64,000 nt of DNA, taken from M3007 sp964621185. GTDB taxonomy: Bacteria > Bacteroidota > Bacteroidia > Chitinophagales > Saprospiraceae. The position numbers were made by a program, and so were the translations under genes. The stretch lies in contig CAZULM010000008.1 in NCBI GenBank assembly GCA_964621185.1, positions 95,412 to 159,411 on the forward strand, given 5' to 3'. Positions 1-7,317 of this stretch are shown here, one piece after another; the stretch's first letter is position 1, and each line of letters begins with the position of its first letter. The notes under the pieces were generated by a model, which was given only the letters and a program-made list of their open reading frames with translations, had not been told where the DNA came from and did no database searches.

Positions 1-2
1 AA

Positions 3-176
3 GAGGCCAAGCCGAAGCCGGAAGCTGCCGCGCCGAAGCAGCCCAGTTTGTTTGGCGATGAGGGGGTGGAAGCCGCTGAAAAAAAGGGGGAGCCGAAAGC
101 GGAAAAAAAGCAGGCTGAAAAAGAGGCAGGTGAGAAAAAGACGTATAAGGCTGGGGATACGATTGAGTTTGATTGA
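3..176 (+). CDS. C-terminal fragment of an unidentified protein (5' truncated by window edge)
   Basis: An open frame enters from the left edge and stops at a TGA at 174-176. The visible 57 residues are rich in Lys, Glu, Ala and Pro, contain the short segment PSLFGDEG, and end in KTYKAGDTIEFD. Such a charged, low-complexity tail is usually a disordered C-terminal extension of a larger cytoplasmic protein. The catalytic or binding part lies outside the window, so no family can be assigned. The frame ends only 6 bases before the inverted-repeat element at 183-589. Confidence 0.6.
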   Translation, partial: EAKPKPEAAAPKQPSLFGDEGVEAAEKKGEPKAEKKQAEKEAGEKKTYKAGDTIEFD

Positions 177-182
177 AGTACG

Positions 183-589
183 GTGGATGGTTTACCCGCC
201 GTAGCTTTAGCGTAGGCGGGTGAACGGTTGGCAAGGCAAAATTTTCGACGCATAACCTGCCAGACCAGACATGACCAGGTTGCCCGGCCTCGGAGGCCTA
301 ACCTTTGTAGCAATGGTATAGGGTTTTCGGCACCGTTCCAGCGGAACGGTATCCAATCTGAACAGATACCCTTCCGCTGGAACGGTTTGTAACATCTTCA
401 TCAATGGTTCTACAAATTTTGGGCCTCTCCGAGGCCGGTTGTCACTTGGGCATTTCGGCTACAAAGGTTTGGCCTCTCCGAGGCCGTGCAACTTGGTCAA
501 TTCTGGTCGGGCAGGTTGTGCGTCGAAAACGCATTCCGTACCAACCGTCCACCCGCCTTCGCCAAGGCTACGGCGGGTAAACCATCCAC
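183..589. repeat. About 400-bp element with long imperfect terminal inverted repeats (MITE-like)
   Basis: The left arm (183 to about 302) and the right arm (about 465 to 589, reverse complement) align over some 120 bases at roughly 85% identity by eye. Both arms begin GTGGATGGTTTACCCGCCG and share the blocks TTTTCGACGCA, AACCTGCC and CGGCCTCGGAG. The centre holds a further palindrome (CCGTTCCAGCGGAACGG near 333) and extra copies of the GGCCTCTCCGAGGCC motif. No coding sequence is evident inside. The element fills the whole gap between the truncated gene and aroB. Long terminal repeats around a short non-coding centre suggest a non-autonomous mobile element or a pair of inverted repeat copies. 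Confidence 0.7.
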
Positions 590-593
590 TTTT

Positions 594-1619
594 ATGCCTA
601 CCCTCCACCTCCACAACCGCCCCATCTTCATCGGATGCCTAGCCGAAAGCTTTCCCCAATGGCTTGACAACCAGGGCTATTCTCAATTATTTGTCATTAC
701 GGATACGAATGTGCAAGCGCACTGCCTCCCTGCTTTCCTGGGAAAAACCGGGCTAAGCCCCAATACCCCCCTAATAGTCATCGAACCCGGCGAGGCACAA
801 AAAAACCTGGCTACCTGCGCAACCATCTGGGACGCCATGCGCGCGGCCAAGCTCGACCGCCATGCCCTGGTGCTCAACCTCGGTGGCGGCGTCATCGGCG
901 ACATGGGCGGCTTCTGCGCAGCCACCTGGAAGCGCGGCATCGATTTTGTGCAAGTTCCGACAACCTTGCTGGCCATGACGGACGCGGCCATTGGCGGGAA
1001 GCTGGGCGTTGATTTCCAGGGGCTTAAAAACATCATCGGGGTATTTCAGCAACCCGCTGCCGTCTTCGTCGATCCCGATTTTTTAGACACGCTCCCAGAG
1101 CGCGAGCTGCGCAGTGGTTTTGCCGAAGTGGTCAAGCACGCCCTCATCGGCGACCGGGAGCTTTGGACGCAGTTGGGCGACCACCACAGCGCTAAAAACG
1201 CACTGGAAGCCTCCATTGGCGTGAAGGTGCGCATCGTGCAGGAAGACCCGCATGAAAAAGGGCTGCGCATGCTGCTCAACTTTGGCCATACCATCGGCCA
1301 CGCCATTGAAAGTTTTTTCTTAGAAACCGAAGCGCCGCTCACGCACGGGGAAGCGATCGCCATCGGCATGATCTGTGAACTTGAAGGCTCGGAGCGACGC
1401 GATGAAGTGGCGGCTTTTATCCACCGTATTTTCCCGCATCGCCATATCCCGGAATCGGCATTTCCGGTGATTTGGGCGTTGATGCAGCAAGATAAAAAAA
1501 ACGCGTTGGGTAAGGTGCGTATGGCTTTGCCGGATGTGGGGGGGGATATGAGGGTTACGGAGTTGACTTGGGAGGGGCTTGTAACAAGGTTAAAATGGTA
1601 CAACGCTATTGGACTATGA
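594..1619 (+). CDS. aroB: 3-dehydroquinate synthase
   Basis: This enzyme carries out the second step of the shikimate pathway, converting DAHP to 3-dehydroquinate in the cytoplasm with NAD and a divalent metal. The protein shows the family glycine-rich NAD-binding stretch GGGVIGDMGG, followed by the TTLLAMTDAAIGGK segment, EVVKHALI, and the metal-binding histidine segments NFGHTIGHAIE and THGEAIAIGM. The ATG at 594 was chosen because it gives 341 residues starting MPTLHLHNRPIF, the normal size for AroB. An upstream in-frame ATG at 486 would translate through the inverted-repeat element. No shikimate neighbours are visible, so the gene appears to stand alone. Confidence 0.95.
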   Translation: MPTLHLHNRPIFIGCLAESFPQWLDNQGYSQLFVITDTNVQAHCLPAFLGKTGLSPNTPLIVIEPGEAQKNLATCATIWDAMRAAKLDRHALVLNLGGGVIGDMGGFCAATWKRGIDFVQVPTTLLAMTDAAIGGKLGVDFQGLKNIIGVFQQPAAVFVDPDFLDTLPERELRSGFAEVVKHALIGDRELWTQLGDHHSAKNALEASIGVKVRIVQEDPHEKGLRMLLNFGHTIGHAIESFFLETEAPLTHGEAIAIGMICELEGSERRDEVAAFIHRIFPHRHIPESAFPVIWALMQQDKKNALGKVRMALPDVGGDMRVTELTWEGLVTRLKWYNAIGL

Positions 1620-1648
1620 GTGCTTGATTTTTTTGATTTTGAGTTGAT

Positions 1649-1751
1649 TATACCCAGGTTTGGGTAGATTTGAAAGATTGATGGATGCTAAATTTTGATT
1701 TTCAATGGATTGCAGACTTTCAATTTTCACAACCACTTTGCGTTGGCTATA
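1649..1751 (+). repeat. Dispersed intergenic repeat, family 1 (copy 1)
   Basis: This roughly 103-bp copy begins TATACCCAGGTTTGGGTAG, passes through TTGATTTTCAATGGATTGC and ends CCACTTTGCGTTGGCTATA. Closely related copies lie at 23879-23982 (minus), 33219-33320 (plus) and 47972-48076 (plus), with a shorter relative inside a gene at 3708-3807. All lie in or at the edge of intergenic DNA except the last. No open frame is conserved among copies. Confidence 0.8.
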
Positions 1752-2008
1752 CAAACATTGGCTTGAGCAAAACTGATGGCTCGAGGTATTATAGGGGTGC
1801 ACAAGTTTAAAAAGTATGGAAATTGACGCCTGTTCTACTAAAAAGCTTGAAGAATGCTAAAAGAGACGTTTAATAGTTTGGGTATTTTGATATTTGTCGA
1901 AAAAAAATTTGGCAAAAGAGTTAGTAGGTTAGAACTGTGACGATATATTTGCGTTGCGTACCTCAAAATGAAACAATCATGCCTTCGGCTAAAAAAACCA
2001 GGCAAGTG

Positions 2009-2049
2009 ATGCCCCCTGACTGCTCCATGCGAGTGTTCAGGGGGCATTT
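2009..2049. terminator. Perfect 11-bp hairpin followed by a T run
   Basis: ATGCCCCCTGA (2009-2019) is the exact reverse complement of TCAGGGGGCAT (2036-2046) and is followed by TTTT. It has the form of an intrinsic terminator, but no gene end is close on either strand. It may instead belong to the repetitive intergenic DNA that fills 1620-2206. Confidence 0.4.
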
Positions 2050-2062
2050 TACATTGGTTGCA

Positions 2063-2121
2063 TACCCGCAACGGACGAATAAGTGATTTTTTGAGTTTTA
2101 CTTAGTCGTCCGTTGCGGGTA
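2063..2121. repeat. 22-bp inverted repeat with 15-base loop
   Basis: The arms at 2063-2084 and 2100-2121 match in 21 of 22 positions. The left arm begins TACCCGCAACGGACGA. Together with the hairpin at 2009-2049 and the family 1 repeat it accounts for most of the recognisable structure in the 1620-2206 gap; nothing coding is evident there. Confidence 0.6.
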
Positions 2122-2181
2122 AGCAAACGTTCCATGCAATAAAATAAAACAAAATATATCAAAAAAGAGGAGAAAATGGAG

Positions 2182-2189
2182 TATCTTTG
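2182..2189 (+). promoter_or_regulatory. Bacteroidota-type -7 promoter element for the R-M operon
   Basis: TATCTTTG matches the Bacteroidota -7 consensus TAnnTTTG and ends 17 bases before the methyltransferase ATG at 2207. No clear TTG (-33) element is seen at the usual distance. Confidence 0.45.
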
Positions 2190-2206
2190 ACCCAAATTTT
2201 AGTTTT

Positions 2207-3505
2207 ATGAAGGGAACTTATCACAAAATAATAAACGGCGATAGCAGACAAATGAGTGAACTCAAAGATGAGAGCATTCACTTAATTGTAACCTCTCCAC
2301 CATATTGGCAGTTGAAGGACTACGGCACAGAAAACCAGATTGGATTTCACGACGACTATGAAACATATATTAACCATCTAAATTTGACTTGGCAAGAGTG
2401 CTTTCGTGTGCTTCACAATGGCTGCCGTTTATGTATAAACATTGGCGACCAATTTGCAAGGTCAGTTTATTACGGTCGTTATAAAATCATCCCAATTCAT
2501 AGTGAAATAATCAAGTTTTGTGAAATGATAGGCTTTGACTTTATGGGTTCTATCATTTGGCAGAAAACGACAACTATGAATACGACAGGAGGCGCAAGCA
2601 TAATGGGTAGTTTTCCTCATCCAAGAAATGGTATTGTAAAGTTAGATTTTGAGTACATCCTTCTCTTTAAAAAGCAGGGAAATGCACCCAAACCAACGGC
2701 TGAACAAAAAGAACATTCTGCAATGACAACGGAAGAATGGAACACTTACTTTAACGGTCACTGGTATATTAGTGGAGTACGTCAAGACAATCATTTGGCA
2801 ATGTTTCCAGAAGAGTTGCCCAAAAGACTTATAAAAATGTTCTCTTTCCCAGGAGAAAATGTACTTGACCCATTTCTTGGAAGTGGCACAACCTCATTAG
2901 TTGCAAAAAGCCTTGGACGGAACTCTTGCGGGTATGAAATTAATCCAGAATTTATTCCAATTATTAAACAAAAATTAGGAGCAAATGACAATGTTTTGTT
3001 TGACGATGCCAGAATAGATTTTGTCGAACAACCAGAATTAAAGTTTGACTTTGAAGCAAAAATCAAAGAACTGCCCTACATTTTCAAAGATACTCATAAA
3101 TTAGACAAAAAAATAGATGTAAAGAAACTTCAATTTGGTTCCAAACTCGACGCTAATGGGAGTGCTAAGAGAGAAGATTTTTATACGGTTAAAGAAGTTA
3201 TTAGTCCTGAATTAATAAGACTAAATAATGATTTAACTATAAGACTTATCGGGATTAAGCAAGACCTTAGCAAAAATGGCAGCGCCAATGAATTTCTCAT
3301 TAAAAAAACAAAAGGGAAAAAGGTGTTTTTAAAATATGATGAAGTCAAGCACGATGAGCATAACAACCTTATGGCTTATCTCTATCTTGAAAATAAAACA
3401 TTCATAAATGCTCATCTTTTGAAGGAAGGATTAGCATTGGTTGATAATTCTGTTGATTTTAAATACAAACAAAAATTTAATAATCTTTTTAATTCAATTC
3501 AATGA
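2207..3505 (+). CDS. Type II DNA methyltransferase (probable N4-cytosine, beta class) with degenerate SNase-like C-terminal domain
   Basis: This is the modification subunit of an MjaI-like restriction-modification operon and would protect host DNA by SAM-dependent base methylation. The catalytic motif IV TSPPYW is at residues 29-34 and the SAM-binding motif I DPFLGSGTT begins at about residue 221. That order is typical of beta-class amino-methyltransferases, and SPPY is the form usual for m4C enzymes. From about residue 290 the protein carries a segment resembling staphylococcal nuclease (TIRLIGIK, then HNNLMAYLYLENK and NAHLLKEGLALV). Of the nuclease catalytic set, only the Arg of TIRL appears kept; the Asp/Glu of the DTPE region and the second Arg are replaced. 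The domain is therefore probably inactive and perhaps used for DNA binding. The gene overlaps the next by ATGA. The block is AT-rich relative to its neighbours, which suggests horizontal acquisition. Confidence 0.85.
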   Translation: MKGTYHKIINGDSRQMSELKDESIHLIVTSPPYWQLKDYGTENQIGFHDDYETYINHLNLTWQECFRVLHNGCRLCINIGDQFARSVYYGRYKIIPIHSEIIKFCEMIGFDFMGSIIWQKTTTMNTTGGASIMGSFPHPRNGIVKLDFEYILLFKKQGNAPKPTAEQKEHSAMTTEEWNTYFNGHWYISGVRQDNHLAMFPEELPKRLIKMFSFPGENVLDPFLGSGTTSLVAKSLGRNSCGYEINPEFIPIIKQKLGANDNVLFDDARIDFVEQPELKFDFEAKIKELPYIFKDTHKLDKKIDVKKLQFGSKLDANGSAKREDFYTVKEVISPELIRLNNDLTIRLIGIKQDLSKNGSANEFLIKKTKGKKVFLKYDEVKHDEHNNLMAYLYLENKTFINAHLLKEGLALVDNSVDFKYKQKFNNLFNSIQ

Positions 3506-3903
3506 AACAACGACAAAATGATATTTGGAATTACCCTACTGAATATGCGCTTGGTATTGATAATGCTAAACACATTGATGTGATTGCATCGGCGATAGGT
3601 GAGCCACCGAAAGGAACGAACCATGACAATGTAAGAAACTGGATAACAGATATGGCAATCAATCATCATAAGCCGATTGGAACTTGTGATGGTGGAGCAT
3701 TTATACTGTGATTAAAGTGATTTGCATGATTTGAGTGATTAAAAACATCTGATTTTCAAATGATTATGCGATCGAGATTTTCACAACCACTTTGCGTTGA
3801 CTATATAATACTCAACGATGATGAACGAGAAACCGCAGCAAAATTCGTTGAAAGAAATAATCGAGCAGATGCGGTTCGTAAAAACGGCAACTATATCCCA
3901 TGA
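3502..3903 (+). pseudogene. Small winged-helix-like R-M accessory gene interrupted by a 105-bp repeat insertion
   Basis: The frame starts in the ATGA overlap with the methyltransferase gene and now stops at 3709-3711 after 69 residues. Removing 105 bases (for example 3703-3807) restores one open frame of about 98 codons that ends at 3901-3903, itself in an ATGA overlap with the endonuclease start at 3900. The restored junction reads GGAFILNDDERETAAKF. The segment RNWITDMAINHHKPIG followed by GGAFI resembles the recognition helix and wing of small winged-helix proteins found in R-M operons, so a DNA-binding or control role is inferred. Both ends of the insert carry ATACT, a likely 5-bp target duplication. 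The truncated 69-residue product may still be made. Confidence 0.75.
3708..3807 (+). repeat. Repeat insertion, family 1/2-like hybrid, inside the R-M accessory gene
   Basis: About 100 bp lie between ATACT at 3703-3707 and ATACT at 3808-3812. The left end (CTGTGATTAAAGTGATTT) resembles family 2 ends and the start of a repeat at 42365. The right end (TCACAACCACTTTGCGTTG) is the family 1 end. The insert adds 35 codons' worth of DNA with an in-frame stop. Confidence 0.75.
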
Positions 3904-4589
3904 CAAAAAGATACTCCAAAGAATTTGGTAAAAAAGAAAAAGTCTTGAATTATGCTTGCCAAACCTACCAACTTTCAAGACCAAACAAAGTCGGTGCGGT
4001 CATGGCATTGATACGCCAATGTCAGCCAAAAACGATTGAAGAATGGGAAGCCTGGTATTTCAAAAACGCCTACACCGATGGTAAAAACACCTTCAAAGTC
4101 ACCAAAGAGAGTTTGGAAGAACTCAGTAACCGGCTTCACGAAAAAATAACAGAAGTTGTTATTCCAGAATGGCAAGAGGCATTCAGAAACTTGACATTAC
4201 AAGATTGCATTGATTATATCCACAACTTAACCATAAATCGGACTTTTGATGGCTATATTCGAGAGAAATCGGTTGTCAATGATGGATTAGCAAAACTGTA
4301 CCCCTCAGTAAGATTTGAGGAAAGTCCGTCAGAACTTGACCATGCTGGCGATATTGACTATTTGGGATACATCGGCGAAAAGGCGTTTGGTATTCAAATC
4401 AAACCTGTTACAGCCAAGTCAAACTTTGGAAATTACTCGGTTTCTGAAAGAATGAAAGCAGGATTTCAAGACTTCGAGGAAGACTATGGAGGAAAGGTAT
4501 TCATTGTATTCAGCCTTGACGGAGAAATTGCCAATAAAGAAGTGCTTAAAGAAATTGACGCAGAGGTGCAGAGACTTACAAAGGTATAA
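3900..4589 (+). CDS. MjaI-family type II restriction endonuclease
   Basis: This 229-residue protein would cleave unmethylated DNA at the site protected by the upstream methyltransferase. It shows the layout I associate with the MjaI restriction enzyme family: an N-terminal RPNKVGAVMALI segment, the conserved IEEWEAWYFKN, then LTINRTFDGYIREK, and a C-terminal core with GDIDYLGYIGEKAFGIQIK. That core is consistent with a PD-(D/E)xK-type active site (Asp in GDID, Gln-x-Lys in QIK). R.MjaI itself recognises CTAG, but specificity here is inferred only from family. The start overlaps the stop of the preceding accessory gene, so its translation may originally have been coupled to that now-broken gene. 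Confidence 0.72.
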   Translation: MTKRYSKEFGKKEKVLNYACQTYQLSRPNKVGAVMALIRQCQPKTIEEWEAWYFKNAYTDGKNTFKVTKESLEELSNRLHEKITEVVIPEWQEAFRNLTLQDCIDYIHNLTINRTFDGYIREKSVVNDGLAKLYPSVRFEESPSELDHAGDIDYLGYIGEKAFGIQIKPVTAKSNFGNYSVSERMKAGFQDFEEDYGGKVFIVFSLDGEIANKEVLKEIDAEVQRLTKV

Positions 4590-4704
4590 AAAGCATGGAA
4601 CAATCGCTTTACGAAAATTGCTCCTAAACGTTGCACATTCGTAAAGCGTCACGTTCACCTGACACAATTTGTTGAACACACCCACCTGAAGCTTCATCGC
4701 CCCC

Positions 4705-5607
4705 TCACCCGCGCTTCGGCTTCTTCACCGTAAACACCCGCGACACATTGAACCCAAAGCGCAGCCCGCTCAACATACGGCCGTCGTTGCCCTTGAAAAA
4801 CCATTCTTCCTGGGTTTCCGTGATAAAGCCTTTGTAGGTCATGTCGGGAGAGTTGGTAAAATGCAGTTGGAACACGTGGCCGCCCGTCTCGATGTCGAAG
4901 CCAACAGAGAGGGAATTGGCGAAGGGCGTAGCGATCTGGCCTTCCGGAACGTAGTAGTACTCGGCGTTGAAGGTGACGCGCTTGGTGAGCTTTATCCTGC
5001 CCGCCACACCTGCCGCGAACACGTCGTTGGCATCATCGGGGGTAGTGGTGAGATTGCGGTGTACAAGGGTAGGCATCAGTTGCAGGGTCAGCCGGTCGTT
5101 GAATTTCCGGGCAACCAGCACCTGGTGGGTGTAGTACAGCCGCGAGCTGAACTTGTTGTCGCGCTCCTCATCGGCGAATTTCACCGTTTTGATCTGAGCA
5201 TCGACCAGGTAAGACAGCGAGACAGGCATGTTTTTGGCGCCCGAGCTTTGGCGCAGTATCTTGTATTTCGCAAAGCCGTCGATGATTTTTTCCCGGCTGT
5301 TTCGCCCAATGCCGATCATCAGCCGATCGGTGATGCCGTAATCGAATCCAAAGCGGATGGCGGCGCCATCCAGGCCGAAAATGTCGTAGATGCCCTGGCG
5401 GAGCTGGGTGAAGCGGTGCGAGATTTTGAAATCGAGCACGCCCGGCGCGGTGTTTTCAATGGAATGGCCGTTTATGACGCGGTTGGTCTTGAAACTGGCA
5501 GTAGCGTAGTCAACGGTTTTTTCTTCGCCGAGCAGCGAGAGCAGGTCGTCCTGTGCGTTCAGCAGGAGGGGGGAAAAGAAGGCAAGGAATAGGTAGAGTT
5601 TTTTCAT
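4705..5607 (-). CDS. DUF5777-type outer-membrane beta-barrel protein
   Basis: The 300-residue protein begins with a signal peptide (MKKLYLFLAFFSPLLLNAQ) and then shows alternating hydrophobic/polar strands ending in aromatic residues, as in outer-membrane barrels. The segments ISHRFTQLRQG and FGFDYGITDRLMIGIGRN are typical of the DUF5777 family of Bacteroidota, often found beside YceI and cytochrome genes as here. It is the last gene of a minus-strand cluster (8028 to 4705). Its exact substrate is unknown. A role in an electron-transfer or respiratory surface function is inferred only from its neighbours. Confidence 0.75.
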   Translation of the reverse strand: MKKLYLFLAFFSPLLLNAQDDLLSLLGEEKTVDYATASFKTNRVINGHSIENTAPGVLDFKISHRFTQLRQGIYDIFGLDGAAIRFGFDYGITDRLMIGIGRNSREKIIDGFAKYKILRQSSGAKNMPVSLSYLVDAQIKTVKFADEERDNKFSSRLYYTHQVLVARKFNDRLTLQLMPTLVHRNLTTTPDDANDVFAAGVAGRIKLTKRVTFNAEYYYVPEGQIATPFANSLSVGFDIETGGHVFQLHFTNSPDMTYKGFITETQEEWFFKGNDGRMLSGLRFGFNVSRVFTVKKPKRG

Positions 5608-5617
5608 AATTTTTTCT

Positions 5618-5768
5618 GGTTTTCGGATTTCAGGTTTCTGATTTCAGGTTTCTGATTTCAGGTTGGCTTCGCGCTTGGCATTGCGAAGGGACTTTGGCCA
5701 TTATTGCCCCATATTTTATTATGAGCCTCAAACAATACTAAGCGCGAAGCCAACCCGAAACCCGAAAC
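5618..5768. repeat. Palindromic GGTTTCAGG-type intergenic repeat (family 4, copy 1)
   Basis: Three tandem TTTCAGGTTTCTGA-like units are followed by GGTTGGCTTCGCGCTT. That segment is the near-exact reverse complement of AAGCGCGAAGCCAACC, which sits next to CCGAAACCCGAAACC at the other end. The pair could form a long hairpin between the YceI and DUF5777 genes. Confidence 0.6.
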
Positions 5769-5774
5769 CATTTT

Positions 5775-6332
5775 TTATTTCATAGGTGACAAAGACGCAT
5801 CAACCAGCACCTTGGCTGTTTTGCCTACTTTATCGCTCACCATGGAGGGGATCGAGATGCCGTAGTCGGCCAGGGTGACGTTGAAGCCTGCGTTCAGGTT
5901 GATTTTGCCGCCGGCCACCGTGAGGGCGCCGTTGGTGCTAAGGTCTTTGGTGATGCCGTGGATGGTCATTTCCCCGGAAACGACGGCGTTGTAGGTGCCG
6001 TCTTTTGAAAAATTGATGTCCTGGAGGTTGGTGATCTGGCCTGAGAAGGTCGCTTTCGGGAACTTGGACGATTCCATGTAGTTCTCGTTGAAATGCTCTT
6101 GCATCAGCGCTTTTTCAAAGTGGAAGCTTTTGATGAGCACGGCCCATTGCATTTTGCCCGAAGCGACGTCCAGCACACAGGAAGCGGTGGTGGTGATCGC
6201 GTCCACGTTTTCTGGCGAGTTGGCGTTCGTGGCGTCGAATTTCACCTTGCCGTCGCGGGTAAAATAGTTTTGTGCAGAAATGCCCGCAGCCATTGAAACA
6301 AGGGCCAGGAGCAGCAGAAACAGCTTTTTCAT
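5775..6332 (-). CDS. YceI-family periplasmic lipid-binding-like protein
   Basis: YceI proteins fold as lipocalin-like barrels that bind isoprenoid-type molecules in the periplasm. After a signal peptide (MKKLFLLLLALVSMAAGISA, start at 6332) the sequence shows the family pattern: VKFDATN, an internal FHFEKALMQEHFNENYMES segment, FPKATFSGQI and GEMTIHGITKDL. The length of 185 residues fits the family. The ATG at 6332 was preferred because it places the signal peptide at the N-terminus; an in-frame ATG three codons earlier is possible. It is in a cluster with cytochrome c genes and DUF5777. Confidence 0.85.
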   Translation of the reverse strand: MKKLFLLLLALVSMAAGISAQNYFTRDGKVKFDATNANSPENVDAITTTASCVLDVASGKMQWAVLIKSFHFEKALMQEHFNENYMESSKFPKATFSGQITNLQDINFSKDGTYNAVVSGEMTIHGITKDLSTNGALTVAGGKINLNAGFNVTLADYGISIPSMVSDKVGKTAKVLVDASLSPMK

Positions 6333-6405
6333 AGTTTGCATGTCGGATGATTTATGTTTAAAAATCGGTAATGTGTAAAATTCATCATTCATCTCTCATC
6401 ATTCA

Positions 6406-6813
6406 TCATTTGATTTCAACGCAATTCGACAATTCCACATCAAAGTTCAATCCGTTGCAGGTGCCTTTAAGTGTCACGGTCTCGCCGGGGCTGAAATTGG
6501 TGCGGGCGTGGGTGCTGGTGGTGGAGAGCACACAGCGCACCCCAAAGTCGCTGCCCGTTTCGAGGCTCACTTTTATGTTGCCTTCGTCGCTGGTCACTTC
6601 TTTCACTTTCCCGGTAACTGCGATCACTTTTTCGAGGTATTTGGCATTACAGGCTGCTTCGTCGGCGTTGTAATCGGCGAACAGGGTGGCTGCGTCGATG
6701 GCGAGGTCGGTCTTTGCGGTGGCCATGTTCTGGTGCGGCTTGTTCCAGAGGTAATAGCCGACACCGGCCCCAATGAGGGCCAGGGCGAGCAATGCGATGA
6801 GGATGCGTTTCAT
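6406..6813 (-). CDS. Membrane-anchored OB-fold (tRNA_anti-like) protein
   Basis: The 135-residue product starts with an uncleaved-looking membrane segment (MKRILIALLALALIGAGVGYYLW). It continues with a small beta-rich domain containing LFADYNADEAACNAKYLEKVIAVTG-type features and LETGSDFGVRC. This matches the OB-fold, tRNA_anti-like domain found in small exported proteins of Bacteroidota, where nucleic acid binding is not demonstrated. Two Cys residues flank the strand region and could form a disulfide. It lies between the YceI and cytochrome genes. Confidence 0.6.
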   Translation of the reverse strand: MKRILIALLALALIGAGVGYYLWNKPHQNMATAKTDLAIDAATLFADYNADEAACNAKYLEKVIAVTGKVKEVTSDEGNIKVSLETGSDFGVRCVLSTTSTHARTNFSPGETVTLKGTCNGLNFDVELSNCVEIK

Positions 6814-6840
6814 TGGCAAAAGTTTTATTTGATGTAGGCG

Positions 6841-7206
6841 TCAGTTGTTGGGCGCGCCGGCATTGACCCAGGCTTCGATTAGGGCGATGTTGCATTTGTT
6901 CATTTTGCCCGACGGCGGCATTTGGCTCGAAGTGCCGTTGGTGCGGTTCACAATGTCGCGGGTATCGGCGTATATTTTCAGTTCTGCGTAGGTTACCATT
7001 GGCGTTGTCTCTTGTTCGCCGCCTGGGGCATGGCAACTGATGCAGTTGGCATCAATGATCGGCCTGATGTCGGCAATATAGCTCACGGCACTGGTATCGC
7101 AGTTGCCCGCGCCGTACAGGTCTTGCTCGTTGTCGTAGTAGCAGGCGGTCTGCGAAAGGCTTGCAATGAACAAAATGGTTAACGCTGCAAAAAGTAATTG
7201 TCTCAT
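6841..7206 (-). CDS. Exported monohaem cytochrome c-like protein
   Basis: The 121-residue protein has an N-terminal signal sequence, possibly a lipoprotein signal given the Cys in SQTACYYDN. It has one haem-binding motif CISCH and a downstream MPPSGKMNK whose Met could be the distal haem ligand. The C-terminal IEAWVNAGAPNN is typical of planctomycete/Bacteroidota cytochrome c modules. It probably transfers electrons in the periplasm or at the outer membrane. The start at 7206 gives the signal peptide. It follows the dihaem gene on the same strand. Confidence 0.8.
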   Translation of the reverse strand: MRQLLFAALTILFIASLSQTACYYDNEQDLYGAGNCDTSAVSYIADIRPIIDANCISCHAPGGEQETTPMVTYAELKIYADTRDIVNRTNGTSSQMPPSGKMNKCNIALIEAWVNAGAPNN

Positions 7207-7317
7207 GTTTTGTAAGCGGGAATAAGGTTTCAATAACAAAAGTCGGGTGCGAAGGTAAATTCCATATCCCCAATACTTGAAAAGTGTTTGAACAAAAGCC
7301 CGTTATTTGCGAAAATT

